NCBI GenBank assembly: GCA_033220425.1
Contig: CM065651.1
Location: 682,001 to 746,000, forward strand
Length of the DNA stretch: 64,000 bases
From: Lepraria neglecta
Lineage: Eukaryota; Ascomycota; Lecanoromycetes; Lecanorales; Stereocaulaceae
Direction: 5' to 3'
Shown here: positions 11,792 to 24,891 of the stretch, one piece after another
How positions within the stretch are numbered: position 1 is the first letter of the stretch
Layout of the letters: every line of letters begins with the position of its first letter
The notes under the pieces: generated by a model
Told to the model about the DNA's origin: nothing
The model's input: only the letters and a program-made list of their open reading frames with translations
Database searches by the model: none
Position numbers and translations under genes: made by a program

Positions 11792-12921
11792 ATTCCCACT
11801 GTAGATCCTGGCTCGCTGGCCTTTTAAACTGCAAATGCTTGCTTTACGCGAGTATGCTCGGTCAATGAATGAAAGCGAGCCGGGTGATACGCATGCGGTG
11901 GCATTAGGTTGGCTGCTTAGGTAGTTGGTCCAATACATGGCATTCACCCACTCCAAATGATTATTCCGTGCTCAATTTGACTCCTGAATTTCCCTCACAC
12001 TGCTTCCATCCTCAAAAATTTCCCGCCACTTTCGAGGTAAGTGTCCTGGTCGATGTTGACTGATCATAGGAACATTGAGAAGAATTGAGAAGATTTAATT
12101 AACCCAGCAGGGCCAAGTATTGGTTCACATTGTCGTCATTCATCACTGCATCGAGCGCAGCCTCATCACCAGCGCCGCGACGACGCGAACGATAGCGAGC
12201 CGAGATTTATGGGAGAATGATACACAAGCGCTCTAAAACTTCCACAACAGACGCACACCAAATGCTCCAAAAAGCATGCTGAATACGTCAAACATAACGA
12301 GAATGAAAGTTTCGGTACAAAAAATAAAAATGAGGTAATGTGTAATAGGTGTGATGAGCGTGGCAGACAATTCGGGTACAGATCCTGCTCCGCGGGCTGT
12401 CAAAATGGGAGATACTGCACTCAAAATCTTATCAAACACGTAGAATAACGCTCAGCGGCCTATCAAAATGGTAGATATCGCGCTCAAAACTTGTCGAATA
12501 AAGCAGGTTCCGCACTCAACAACCTGTAGATACAGTGAACGTTGGATCAAGGAGCGTCTCAAATATGCAAACAGTCAGTTCAGTAGCCCAACGGGTGAGC
12601 AATAATCTTGGTCCGCACAGAGAGTGCGGCTCTTGATGTTGTGATTGTGAGCAGCAAATTGCACCAGCGCGCCTCCCCTCACAAGACCGCGAATAATGTA
12701 GGTTCGATACGTGCCTATTCCATTATCCTGTGATTTCTCCTTGTATGTGATCCAGCAACGGTATTGCTTCCAATAATCATTTTCGCTCTGCGTATGTAGG
12801 TATACTGCACCCCGTCCGTTTCTTCTATGCATGTATGTACCTTGTGCATGCCCCTTCTTTTCCAACATGGATACATAGAAACGAGGCTTAGGTTCTTGCT
12901 CCAATTGTTTCCACCCTCACC
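11792..12921. other. Intergenic DNA with a 62-bp imperfect duplication
   Basis: This is the region between the convergent kinase and secreted-protein genes. An imperfect direct repeat with period 62 starts at 12395 and 12457; both copies share TCAAAATGG and GCTCAAAA-type blocks. No coding region was recognised. An open frame at 12575-12904 on the minus strand has no family resemblance. Confidence 0.35.
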
Positions 12922-13666
12922 TCATCCAACAATAAACGCACCCCTCCCGATTCTTCGTTCCGCCATCCCCCTCGCAGCCCGCGGATCCACCACCAAGAGC
13001 TCACACCCCATCCAATCCCAATCCTCCATCCACCCCGCCACCCCTCTGACACTCGTCCCCCAATCCCCCCACGTAGTGTCTGCCCAAATCTCAAAGTCAG
13101 TAACGTCTCATTGTGCCATGCAAGACCATTATTGACCCAACCTACATTGATTGGCCCACAGGTATAATTCCACATTCCCGTATTTCGTCGCCATCGTTTG
13201 CCTAACTCCTATGGGAACGTTTCCTTCGGAGCTGATGGCTTCGTTGATAGCCATAGAGGCTTCGAGGAAGCAGCGTAGGGCGTCGAGCATGGGGAGGGGG
13301 CGCGCGGGGGTAAAGTGCGAGACTTGCAGGATTACGGGGGATCGTGGGATACTACACCATTTCGGGGTCAGCGTTTCTTTTCTAGGGACGAGTGTTGATG
13401 GAGGAGGAAATAACAGCGAAGGAAGGGGTACTTACGCGTAGGTGTAGGGGTCTGTTGGGGGGAGGCGCCTGGGAGTGTTAGTGGCGAAGGGGGAGAGTGG
13501 GAGGAGGAACGTACTGGAGGGTTATGTTAGGGAGGTTGAGGAGGGTGAGGTTAGTGGAGACAGTATTTAGTGCTGGCAGAGCCGGGGGAGTGACTGCGTG
13601 AGTGAAGAAACAGAAGAATTGAGATAGAAGTAGGAGGAAGGGTAGACGAAACCGGTATTGGTGCAT
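12922..13666 (-). CDS. Small secreted hypothetical protein (multi-exon)
   Basis: Translation from the ATG at 13666 gives a classic signal peptide (RLPFLLLLSQFFCFF), then an Asn/Leu-rich segment (NLTLLNLPNITLQ). GT-AG introns can be drawn that join this to RLPPTDPYTYA, then to a block with VILQVSHFTPARPLP and a long helix MLDALRCFLEASMAINEA. The last part is Trp-rich, with TTWGDWGTSVRGVAGWMEDW, and ends in RIGRGAFIVG before the stop at 12922-12924. Each junction preserves frame. The layout resembles a loosely conserved class of uncharacterised secreted fungal proteins of about 200 residues. No enzyme motif is seen. An effector or wall-associated role is possible but unsupported. Confidence 0.6.
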
Positions 13667-14063
13667 GAAACTTATAATAATGAGAGACATGAAGAATACA
13701 ATGATTATCAAGTTATAAGACTTGTAACGAGAGACATGTAGGGCTGAAAGAGCGTGTGTAAAGAAAATTAAGGTCATATAGTGAGAAGATGAGGTGCGTG
13801 GCTGCTCGTATTGACCTTGAGATGCCATACTGCACGAGTTTCACGCATTTGCGCTTTCGAGAACGCGAGGGGCGCTTAGCGCATAGCGTAAGGCATACTC
13901 TAGTCGACGCCAAGACTGAGTGCATCCGGGGACGTGGCGTAGTTAATTCGAGTCATGGACGAGCAGGAGAAAAGATGACAAACAAGAGCATGAGCAAATA
14001 TATGAGAGCTCGAGATGAGACAAATTCGTCGACCAATAAGATTACCTTATTCACTATCTTAAG

Positions 14064-17049
14064 CTATATGGCCCATTCCTCGCCATCATCAGCATCAGAG
14101 ACGAACGGTTCTTCAATCAACTTGATTGCAAGATCACCGCATAGAATACTATGAGCGCAGCGATTGTTAGCAGGGCCCTTTCAATGAAAGGACAATACGT
14201 ACCACTGCCCAGCAACCAAGGCATCCAGCTCCCTACCTTCCTTTTCTCTCCTCCCGCCTCTTCCTATCTGCGCCTGCAGCTCTCTTATTCGCCCTCTGAC
14301 AGTCAACCCACTACCCTGCAGCACCTTTTTCCCTAGGCAATCGCTATGAAAGCCATGCTGGCAGCTTGGGAAGACGAAGAATTGTCTGCTCAGCAGAGGC
14401 AGCTCGCATACCCTGCATCTCTCTCCTGGCTCCACAATAGCGTATCGTCTATCAAGCTGCTTGATGTCCGTTTTGATGCTTTCAGCAGTAGCGGCTGAGG
14501 CATCCATCTCTGATTCCAGAGAGGCTATGGACCGAGAATAGGACTCGAGAGCCGCGCAGATCTCATATTTGAACTCATCAATGACCACGAAGTCTGGAAA
14601 GAATGGGATTAGGTCCTCGATCCGTAGCAAGTCACAGCGTTTCAAGAAGTCAATTGCTGTTTTGACGCTCCCGATCCCTTGCTGAGAGATGACCTTTTTA
14701 GCAACGGCGAGCCAGAGCCTCTTCCGGAGGGCAGTATCGGTGGATGGGGGTCGATCTGCTACCAGAGAAGCGAGGTCGATTTCATCATTTTTGAGGGCGA
14801 GGTCCACAGCTGAGGCATAGGAGCCCATAGAGGTGTAAATGTGGACGGCGGATTGGACGCGGGAGTGCTGGATGCAGAGGCGGAAGGCGAAGTCGGTGTC
14901 GTAAGGTGGGGGATTAGAGAGTGAGTGTATGGAAATGTAGGAGAGGAGAGCGGATTCGGATGGTGAGGGATGGGAGGCATAGATTGAGATTAGCGTGTTG
15001 TGAATAGCGGGAATGGTGGTGTGGAGGGCGTTGATGCAGAAGAGGAGGTAGCGGACGGCTTGGTTCTGTTGGAGGGGAATACTAGGATTAGTCTTGTTGT
15101 AGTTGAGGAGTGCGGGTATGAGTTTGAGTGGGTCGAGGTCAGGATGGCGCATGAGGATGTCGACGAGCTCTGTCGGCGTGTGGACCATAAGAACGCTGCT
15201 GTATCTGTAGAAGATGGATGGATCTGTCTGCTTCTTGAGTACATCTAGAGATTCTTGCCACCGCTCGCGTTGTACCCAGTATGATAGCACGTAGTTGTAA
15301 TCATCAATTGCTGTAGCATAGGACAGCAATTCTTGCTCTCTTCCGTGGCTGCTAATGATCTCGTAGGTAGTTTGTCGATCCAAGTCAGCCTTGTACCTGG
15401 AAACGAAGTCCTCAAACTCCTTGCGAATAACAGCAAGCTCGTCCTTGGTCTCGGCCGTATTAGTTTTCTCTGTCAATTGTGCTTTTGTGGTGATAGTATC
15501 ATCGAGAGAATTGAGTTTCGACATGAATATTTCCACAAGCCAACTAGCAATCATCGTTCTCTGCATGATGGATGACTTTTTGTAAGTTCCTATCTTTGTT
15601 AAGAGGTATCTCCGCAACGCATCTTGTTCGCCGTGGTCAATGAACGTCAGAGCCACTTGCTCAAATGGTCTGCTGCTTTTTCCATAGACATTGGCGGCCT
15701 CCAGATATTGGCCTTTGCTGATCAGGTGATCTCCAGAGGCCATCGCCACGGCATCCTTCTGTGAAGGGGTTTTCGCATATTGGGAAGCAAGACCGAATTG
15801 CTGCGAATTGAGCATAATCTTCCATACTTCCCGATCCTCGTCCGTGATTACAATCTCAAAGATATCCTGCGTCGTGAACAGCCAGTAGGTATTCTTTTTC
15901 TGGTCTGTCAAGAGGCAAAGTGCACTGTCGCCAGGCTCTAGCACGACTTGATCATAGACAACACGTTCGTCAAGCTTTTGCAAAGCTACGATTCTGCCAT
16001 CTACGAGGCAGAGAACATGCCATTGAGAAAGAGCAACTCCTGCTATGGGTTCTTGCGTTGGCCTTTTCCGACCCATGGCATTTTCCGATGCCGGTATGTG
16101 AGACCTTGAGATCATCTTTGAGTTATTAAACACGGTACTGCCCAAGCTTGCAGACGCTGTAGCCGTTCGCAATCTGCCATGTAGCACGCCTTGCCCAGAG
16201 AGCCAGGCATATGTGCGCTCGCCATCTCCATTATCCGCGGACTGGGGTTCAGGAGAATCCGGAGAAACGACTAGTGCAGATGCAGAGCCCTGTATGCCTC
16301 GATTGACCTCATGTAGCGTAGGGGCTTCTGTCTCAAAGAGCTTGGTGAATATTGAACCTGATCCCTCCTGACCATGACGACCTATTCGCCCCACGAAGTG
16401 TAGGAGCTTGTTAGGCGAAGCGAGAATCACCCGTCTTGTATCAGATCTTCCTGGTATCAAGTCTACCCACAATCCTGCAACTGGCCCATCAGGTACTTTG
16501 TAGACTGCTTTCAGGTATTTCTCTTGACTGCGGTAGAATTCGCTCGAGGGTTCAATGTAGTCCTCGTACACATTGCCGTCTGCAGCCCCTATGAGGATCT
16601 CCCGGGTGGAAGCCGTTGGTACTGAAGGATTCCATGCTATGCTCTCGATAGCAACGCCCTTCAGACGGGATAGTGGCTTGGGTTGCCGCGATTGCGTGTG
16701 TAGATAATAATTCTCGCCATAAGTTGTAGTGATGACGAGGTGGGAAGCCGAAGGGTCAAGGAACATCCGACGGATCAGGCCAACTTCTGAGGTCTTCTTC
16801 GGTAGGTCAATATCTGGGTGACAGATTTTAGCTTGAACCAATGGAGGGTGTGGAGCGGTACCCACCATCTATGTCGGATGGACTGTCAAGGTCTATCCTT
16901 AAGATTCGGCCAGTCGATAGCGCCAGAACCAGGACATTGTTGGCTACCTGGGCAGCAACAAAATCTGAAGAGATGGAGAACTGGAGCTGTACCCTCTCGA
17001 CCTTGAAGATGGGCAAGGATGCGTCATCTAGCTCCTGCATGTTAGTCAT
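14064..17049 (-). CDS. VPS18: Vps18/Pep3, HOPS/CORVET core subunit (3 exons)
   Basis: Exons are 17049-16866, 16813-14203 and 14148-14064 (introns 52 and 54 bp, GT-AG), giving 959 residues. The N-terminal half is the Pep3/Vps18 beta-propeller, with the family signature LPKKTSEVGLIRRMFLDPSA just after the first intron. The middle is alpha-solenoid with clathrin-heavy-chain-type repeats. The C-terminus carries a RING-H2-like finger (CRVCELPLLSRQFFVF, CQHGFHSDCLG). Its last Cys pair, CILC, is created only by splicing the third exon, which ends in EEWAI. Vps18 is a core subunit of the HOPS and CORVET tethers that drive endosome and vacuole fusion. The gene is intact and strongly conserved. Confidence 0.93.
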
Positions 17050-18125
17050 TGCACGGGGTGGGGGCTCTGCTTAATGGCACAGGCCATCCTCTTGAAGACT
17101 CTCGGAGCTCCATCAAATCAAACCGGGTTAAGTGAGCCACATGCTCAATATGTATGTTCAATTGCGGCTTTTGAAGGGATAGCAACGTTTGATTGGTGGA
17201 GGCCGACGATCGCTGAGTCAGCTGGGCTATCCTAAGATTTGCTGAAATTCCTTGTCCCGCAAATTACTTTACAAGGCTTCGTCCAGACTTTGAGTCGGTT
17301 CAAAAAGACCACCACTATCGCTGATAACGTTCGTCACAGAGAGCCGCAGTACACAACAGAATTGGCAGGAAATCGAGAAGAAATGCCAGAGAGGAGATGG
17401 CCTAGATTGGATGATTACGTTGGCCGTCAGGCGTTATTCCCCGAGGACGCAGCCCCTCCTTGAATACTCGAAACAAATGATAAGCACTTGGATCACATCC
17501 TTATTCCTTGTTTCACGCTGCAATTCAACAATTTTGGCACGGCATGACAAGGGAGCGTCACGGGCGTAGAGCCGAATGCTGCTGCGCATCCAACAAGTGC
17601 TCCACACAATTGCAGGAGATCATCCTAAAGGAGCTAGATACCACAGTATATCCAATTCACGGATGCTTCAGCCTCGCCAATCTGAAGAGGATTTAAATCT
17701 GTTTCCTCAACCGGCAAGCGACGATGGACGATCATCACTGCTTCAGCTAAACAGCGCCTCAATGATATTAATTTGACACCCTCCCAGACACGGCAAAGTT
17801 CCTGCATGTCAGCCTATAATTGACCTAGTGTGCTAAATGGTGTTCTGTGTGTTGCTTTAATATGTATGGATACAGGACTGAGTTCAGCATCTCTTTCGTG
17901 TCTCGCATCATTCGCCAATAGTTGGTGGGTATATGCATAATGTGTTGTTTGATCATTTTCGTGACAGGATTTGCGAGGCTTTCGTTCGGCGAGTTTATAT
18001 TCTCATCACTTATACACGTCTAGTCTCGTCCAATTCCGTTGACATCGTGATCGACTGGTTTTTGCTGATCATTCGAATTGATATCACTCTTTGACCATCT
18101 TCGCCATACATACAATTATTGAGGC
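17050..18125. other. Intergenic region upstream of VPS18 and the pepsin-like gene
   Basis: This is the divergent promoter region between the minus-strand VPS18 and the plus-strand pepsin-like gene. No recognisable coding sequence, repeat or RNA gene was seen. It is also the place where a missing 5' exon of the pepsin-like gene would have to lie. Confidence 0.35.
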
Positions 18126-19886
18126 CCTCGTTCTCAGCTTTGTGATTGACGCTGTTCATGGGGTTGCACCTCGGGTGGTGCAGTGGAACACGACCTATTC
18201 GCATGGGCCAGATGGCCCTTGGCAGGTAAGGTCGCGAGATTTTGCCTCATGAAGCATCCTAATGCCGAGATTCGTGCACTGATATATGCCCAGGCAATTA
18301 CCGTTAGCGTGGGCACGAATGAATCGGGCAACGCCTTATCTTCTGTCGACCTGTACCCTGGAGGCATCGTAGAATCGATCATTGTCGCCCAAGACTATTG
18401 CTCTGGTATGGGAGTGGTCTGTCAGGCAGCGTTAGCTGGGCTTTACGATATTAACGACTTGCGTACCGTTCTGTGAAATATAACCAGTCAAGCAGCAGCG
18501 GTATGGGAGTGGGGGAGCGTATCAGCGCTCAATCAAACCGGAGTGGCAGAGGAAGTTGTTGATACTATGAGCATTGAAATCGAGCAGGGGCTCATTACGG
18601 TCGATAATTCCACAATATCCGCAGTTCATCGTGAATACTTTGAGATCCCTAGCGGCTTTAGCTACACTCCTCAAGTGGGCATACTCTCTCTTGGTCAAGG
18701 AGGAGACGGTACAAAACCTTTCAACTACGTCACCGGCCAAAACTTTCCTGGCTACCTTGCTACGCAGAACATTACGTCTTCGAACTCATTTGGTCTTCAC
18801 TACGGCTCTGCTTCTCTCGGACTCGGAGGAAGTCTGGTATGGGACGGATACGATCAGAGTAGAGTCATTGGGAAAATTGGAGTGTTCCAGCACTATCAGC
18901 AGGGGGATCTGGTAGTGCCGTTGCTCCTTGACATTCAAATCGGTGTCGAGAACGGGACATCCCCGTTGAATAATAGCAATTCTATCACCAGTTTGCTCCA
19001 GCTGAATGAGAGCTTCAACGGTTTCCAGTCCACAATCGTCAACCCACTGGTGCCCTACTTCTTTTTGCCAGAAACATGCGCGAACATTGCGCAACATCTT
19101 CTAGTAAAACTTCAACCCGATATCGGCTTATACATACGGAACACTGACGATCCACAAACCAAACGCGTCGTGCAATCACCAACATATCCCGCATTAGTAT
19201 TTCAGTCAACATCGGGCTACCTGACCATCAAGATTCCCTTTCAGCTTCTCAATCTCAGCCTCGAACCATCGATCGTCTCCTTACAACAAAAATACTTCCC
19301 CTGCCAACCTTTCCACGCCTCCGACGGTAGCGGAAATTACTACTTGGGGCGCGCATTCCTGCAGGCGACGTTCCTTAGCATCAATTGGGATTCTGGCAAC
19401 TTCTTCCTGGCTCAAGGGCCTGGGCCGGCTGCAGCGGAGCCGAATATCAAATCTATTCAACCGAAAGATACGAACCTGGATTCGGATCCAATCTCTGGTT
19501 TCCTGACGGCTTGGAACAAAACTTGGACTCCTCTTGCCTCCCAGTCCCAGTCCACTAACACTGATACCAGCGCGAAGCCTCCCGGTAACAACACGTCCAA
19601 GGCTTTTCCATCGAAGAGGGGCGGTCTTTCAGACCGGCTCAGAGCAGGGATAGGGGTAGGGGTTACTGTTGGGGTACTGGCACTTGCCGCCGCAGCATTC
19701 GCTACCTGGCTATTCCATTGACGGCGGGGACGCACAGTGGAGGCTTCTGCTTCCCATGGTGAAAGTAGGATTGCTATTGGGGCTAAGGATTTAGATGAAA
19801 AGGAAGCGGGAACGGTTTACAAGGAAGCTGGTGGAGAAGGTCTACCGCATGAAACTCCCACAGATTCTCGGGTGCATGAGATGTGA
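18126..19886 (+). pseudogene. Pepsin-like (A1-fold) membrane-anchored protein with two in-frame TGA codons
   Basis: The first coding block, around 18126-18231, resembles a signal peptide followed by APRVVQWNTTYSHGPDG. A GT-AG intron (about 18232-18294) leads to AITVSVGTNESGN and VDLYPGGIVESIIV. The usual catalytic DTG is replaced by DLYPGG, so this is probably a non-catalytic fold member. A TGA at 18474-18476 interrupts DINDLRTVL before NITSQAAAVWEWGS in the same frame. The main frame then runs to a TM helix (GVGVTVGVLALAAAAFATW) and a second TGA at 19719-19721. Beyond it the same frame continues for 54 codons as a basic-then-acidic cytoplasmic tail (RRGRTVEASAS, ending VHEM) to 19886. No in-frame ATG is seen at the 5' end. 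Decay is the simplest reading; stop-codon readthrough is possible. Confidence 0.6.
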
Positions 19887-21572
19887 ACAATGATCATAGT
19901 TCCTCAAGTGCATGTAGGTATCTATATACACGATATTGAGCTCAACGATGTACTTCATCTCCAAAAGTTTTTGAATTCAAGTTGTTCATCTTGAACGGGG
20001 TTGAAAGGTATCGATCATTCACTATCAGGTCGATTCCCTAACGCAGATCTTAGATGCTAAAAATAACAGTGTAAAGGCCACGTCAAATGGTGTCAAGGCT
20101 ATCTCAAATCAGATGCAGTCTCACTCGTACACGAATTGTCCGCGTAATGTTGGATTACTCGGAGAATCGCCACCTCAAAAGATTGCAACGCCAACGAAAG
20201 TGCAACTCGCACCAGAAGTCATGGATTTTGGAAGCTTTGATACGAGTCATGGCGCGCATACTTCCATGAGGGTATTCGAGAGAAAATTTTTTTTTACGCA
20301 ACCTAGCACTACTACTACAACACTACAGATCATGCAACACGCGCATGATACAGGCGTTTTGGTTTGCAGACCATGGAGCTTGCTTCGAGCTGGTAACGTG
20401 TGACACTTCCGGAATACGTCCATTAACAAGCTGATCACATCTCAAGCAGATAATCCTCGTGTAGCCAGCTTTGAATAGAGTATGTTGCGAGATGCGTGAC
20501 GTTGATGTGTAACATCGATGGCTGAGAATCGCAATGGACTTCCCTTTCGGGCTTCGCCGATGTAGCAGATGCCAAGCCGTGGCACAGCTGAAGGATAAGC
20601 GGAAGATGCAGAGCGGCGTGGGGTGGATGGCATACCTGCTACACGAGCGGTGACCATGTAGAGCATCAAAAGTTGAAAGTAAAATTAGATAAAATAGATG
20701 CAAGTTGTTCTGTACTTGGCTCATGTACATAGTGGTCGATGTTAGACGGGGGCAGCCGTTCAAAGGTTTCGTCTCAAGACAGCGGCTAATGACGCATTCG
20801 AGACAAGTCTCGCGGGCTGAAACGTGCCAAGACTTCAAAAAATAGCCCAAGCCATTCTTTCAGGGGTCAGAGACAACAATGCTGTTAGAGAACTGACTGG
20901 CAAGAGTGATACAGTATCAGTTATGTCGCGTGTCCTGTGAAAGTCATTCATCTGAAGAGAGTAGAATTGGGCTCATAGAAGAAGTGAATCATCTCATCGC
21001 TGGGGCGGAGCTGTTGATCTGCTGTGCTGGCGTTGCGACAGGGAAAGCCATCAGCTCGCGATCGCGCAACTACCTAAAACTACCGACCCACTTACCTTCT
21101 CCCTCACCACACCTCTGGGTCCAAGCAGCAGTCTTTCCTCTCTCTCACATCCGCTGACGTCGTCCTGCTCCCCATCCGCTTCTCGGTCATCTTCTCTTCG
21201 TCAGCATCGATCGTAATACACCAATACAACTCTCTTCCTTCCAACCATTCGGAAGACGTCTACATACATCTCAAACCGCCGGCTCGGTCTTCGAAACGTC
21301 AACGAAGAACTCTCTATCTCTGCCTTATGGTCACTCCCTGAACCCCAGAGCAAATTTTATCGCCCCTGACAGCCTCCTCATAATCAGCATTCTTATCGGC
21401 CTCACACTCTTAATACCGTAATCATCTCGCCTTTGTCCCACCACTTACCGTATTTAGCCAGCTTGCGAGCCCCGCATCCTTTGTTCTCCGGCCTCTCGAA
21501 TTCTAGTCAGATGGTCGAACCCAACACCAACACCGTACGATAGAGGGGCACACTGGCCGAACTCTATAAGGA
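19887..21572. other. Intergenic region and leader of the STE11-type gene
   Basis: 19.9-21.1 kb holds no recognisable gene; a 175-codon minus-strand frame at 20323-20850 has no family features. From about 21100 to 21570 the plus strand becomes pyrimidine-rich with many CTCTC/TTCCTTCC tracts, as expected for the promoter and transcribed leader of the MAPKKK gene. Confidence 0.4.
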
Positions 21573-24516
21573 ATGGCAGTCCTTGCTTCCAAAGCTCCAT
21601 ACAGCTCGTCGATGGGAATGGGTCCAAACCAGCCATCAGTGATATCGCAATATGCTGTCAATTATCGCGATCATAAAACTTCCGCTGGGACAAGCTCATA
21701 CAATGCACCCTTCATGAGTCCAACCGAGTCGGAGTTCTCTGAATCTGGCGATGGACAAGATTCGATTCGGTGAGCACTCTACTGAAATACTGCGAGTCAC
21801 AACGTCACAGCGATAAGAACGTTTGCTTATATATATCGCTCTACAGTTCCTGGGATGAGAAACGCGTCGGCGAATGGCTGCGTGCCATCAACTGCCCCCA
21901 ATATGAGCAGCTTTTCAAAGGTCAGGACCCGATTCCTCGCGCAACAAGATCACTCTTGCGTTCTACCGTTGATTTCCATGACCGTAGTCACTAACTTTTT
22001 CTATAGTCAATAATGTCACCGGCAATAATCTCATTGAGTGTGATCAGGTCGTGCTCAAAGAGATGGGTATTAAGAAGATCGGAGATCGCGTCCGCATATT
22101 TGTTGCCATCAAGCAGCTGAGAACCAAAGCCGTTGGCAACCACAGGAAACGCAATCGAGATTCTCTTGCCGCCTTGGACAACCGTCAAGTCCACACACCC
22201 TACACGCCCTCATCTTCAACAAGATCTCCAAGGGACATTAATTCCACACGCTCTCACCCTGATCGGAAACGATGGTCTCAACAAGTTGACCTCTCTGCCT
22301 TGAACGAATTTCACGCTGCCAATGGTAACCAAAGACCGAATTCACCCCTTGCAGAATCAGAAGGTGTTAAGAGAATACAAGGTCAGCGTTATGGTGGTAA
22401 CTCACCCTTACCGACTTCACGAAAAGACCCATCTCAGAGCTATTTCAATCCGCCGCCCTCCGCAAAGGGTCTACGGCCGGCGACACCAAGAGGCCAAAAT
22501 CAGAGCACGGACTCAACGGTGGGCAAGCTTCCCGTGGGCTCCGCCGTCATACGAGTCATCTACAGTGGTGGCCAGACCAAGGTGCTTGACATCAAGAGTT
22601 GCAAAACGTTGGAGGATATCTTTACGTGCGTCCTGAGGAAGCTTAGTCTCCCCGAGAACCAGGCCAGGAATTACTGCTTCTGGAACTTGGACGGGTCCGG
22701 TCAGGACCTGAACAACACTCACCGCCTTAGTGACAATGAGATGCTGCGTCTCTGTACGGAGCCCTATGACAAGAACGAACGTGGACGTCTGATCCTTCGC
22801 AAGAGACACGCTGGTGAACCAGATGAGGAGGAATTGCGGAAAGCTTCTAGCATTGCTATGGAGGAACAGAACGAGCTGCATGCCAATGTACTTGCTATAA
22901 ATAACCCTGTCAGCCGGGCCAAAGTGCAGAAGCTGACGGGGGAGTCCTGGAACGATGTCTCGTACCCCTTGTCTGCAGCGACCTTCCAAGCACCACCACG
23001 CCCGAGGAATCGGAGCGACAGCGCAGCTTCGCAAGGATGGGGCGACACTCCTGCCCGCTCAGACTCACAATCAAAACCGAAGATCAAGGAGTTCAACGGT
23101 GGCCGGCCACCGAGTGAATTGATCAGCCAAGAGTTGACAACATATTTCCCTGATCACCAGAAAGAGACAATAGAGAGAACTGTTCGAATGTCAATGCGAA
23201 GATCTGCCCGACTTAGCAGAGCAGCCAGCCGGATCAGTGTTGCTAGCAGTGCCAGCTACACTTCGAGTCTTAGAGATGCCCCGCCGTTACCTAACATCGC
23301 AGATGCTTGGTTGACAGGCGCTGCGAATGCTCGCGGACCTCGTCCCCTTTCAGTATCGAGGTTTGCCATTCCACAGAATGCATACCGCGACTCGATCGCT
23401 TCAACCTCTCTTCAGCCGTTACAAGAAGAGTCTCCTGTTGAGCCCAATAGAAAGTCATATGTATCGTTCGAGAGCGACACGCTGCCAGGCAATAACGGCA
23501 TCGACTCTGACACCTCGCATGCAGCCATACAAAGCTATTTCGACGAGTCAGGCAGCAGTGGGCCAACCACGGAGGCAGGTGGCTCGCTGAATGACCAAAT
23601 TAGCTCCGCCCTGGCTGGAGATGGTGAAGAGCCTGATGAAGAACTCAATCAATTCTTGGAGGGCGACTCCTGGGACAATGTCAAGTGGATGCAAGGTGCT
23701 CTCATCGGTCAAGGTTCATTTGGCAGTGTTTACCTCGCCCTCCATGCCGTCACTGGAGAACTAATGGCCGTCAAGCAAGTCGAGGTCCCATCAAATAGCA
23801 ATAGCATCCTCGACAAGAAGAAGGAGAGTATGGTAGCTGCGCTCAAGCGTGAGATTCACCTTCTCAGAGACCTTCAACACGAGAACATTGTGCAATACTT
23901 AGGGTCCAACTCTGATGCGGAACACTTCAACATTTTCCTCGAATACGTGGCTGGTGGATCCGTAGCTGCTATGCTAAATTCCTACGGCCAACTCCAAGAA
24001 CCTCTCATCCGCAACTTCGTCCGCCAAATCCTTACTGGTCTTTCATACCTGCACGGCAGAGACATCATCCACCGCGACATCAAGGGCGCCAACGTGCTCG
24101 TCGACAACAAAGGTAACATCAAAATCTCAGATTTTGGTATTTCGAAACGTGTTGAAGCTTCTGCACTCTTGCAACCACAGAAGAATGGTGGCCACATGCA
24201 TCGACCATCCCTTCAAGGCAGCGTCTTCTGGATGGCTCCCGAGGTGGTCAAGCAGACATCTTACACCCGCAAAGCCGATATCTGGTCCTTAGGATGCTTG
24301 ATAGTCGAGATGTTTACGGGCACTCATCCCTTCCCGAACTGCAGCCAGCTGCAGGCCATCTTCCAAATTGGTAACTCGAGCGCCAAGCCAAATACACCAG
24401 ATGTGGCCAGCGAGGAGGGCAAGGCTTTCTTGAGCCAGACATTCGAGATTGATCATGAGAAGAGACCGAGTGCAGATGAGTTGCTGCTGAGTCCGTTTTT
24501 GAGGCAGATTGCTTGA
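21573..24516 (+). CDS. STE11: MAPKK kinase Ste11/SteC (SAM, Ras-binding-like and kinase domains)
   Basis: Exons are 21573-21769, 21847-21920 and 22007-24516, giving 926 residues. Both introns are GT-AG, and the second has a CACTAAC branch site. The SAM domain starts at WDEKRVGEWLRAINCPQYE (about residue 67) and ends near IFVAIKQLR. A ubiquitin-like Ras-binding region (VIRVIYSGGQTKVLDIKSC) lies around 271-341. The kinase domain, about 653-925, has GQGSFGSVYLA, MAVKQVEV, HRDIKGANVLVD, SDFGISKR and GSVFWMAPEVV. Ste11/SteC is the MAPKKK of the pheromone and filamentation cascade, acting above Ste7 and Fus3/Kss1-type kinases with Ste50. The three-domain order and exact splice phase make the call firm. 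Confidence 0.93.
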
Positions 24517-24891
24517 TGAAGATATGTGTATAGGGGGAGGATGAACAAGTGGATAGCTTTGGCTGCAAAAGGCCCGCTTCTTGGATCATTGCACCCAAAC
24601 AGCGTAGGACTCTTGCGTGTATTCTTACATGATGTGATGACAGAGGGACAAAATGATCTGGTGAGACGAGAATGACAATATCAAGCATTTACGACGGGGC
24701 TAAGGTTGCGTTTTGTGTTTATAGTGTACCAATAACCAGCAAAAACATGCATAAATACGAATGAGCAGCATTTATGATCAAGACTTGCTCTAGTCCTATG
24801 GATAGCTAATGATTGTATCTTCAAGGCTGGCAATTCTCTAACCACGCTAATCTAGAGACTAGCTTATGGGCCACAACCCCCCGAGCCGTCC
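24517..24891. other. Short convergent intergenic region
   Basis: This is the 3' flank shared by the MAPKKK gene and the SDR gene. It is AT-richer than its neighbours and holds no coding features. Confidence 0.3.

Noticed and set aside
20323-20850. 175-codon minus-strand open frame as a gene
   Set aside because: Its His/Cys/Ser-rich random composition, lack of homology-like blocks and lack of intron pattern do not support a gene.
22513-23034. Minus-strand frame inside the STE11-type gene
   Set aside because: It has no family resemblance and lies antisense to the conserved Ras-binding region.
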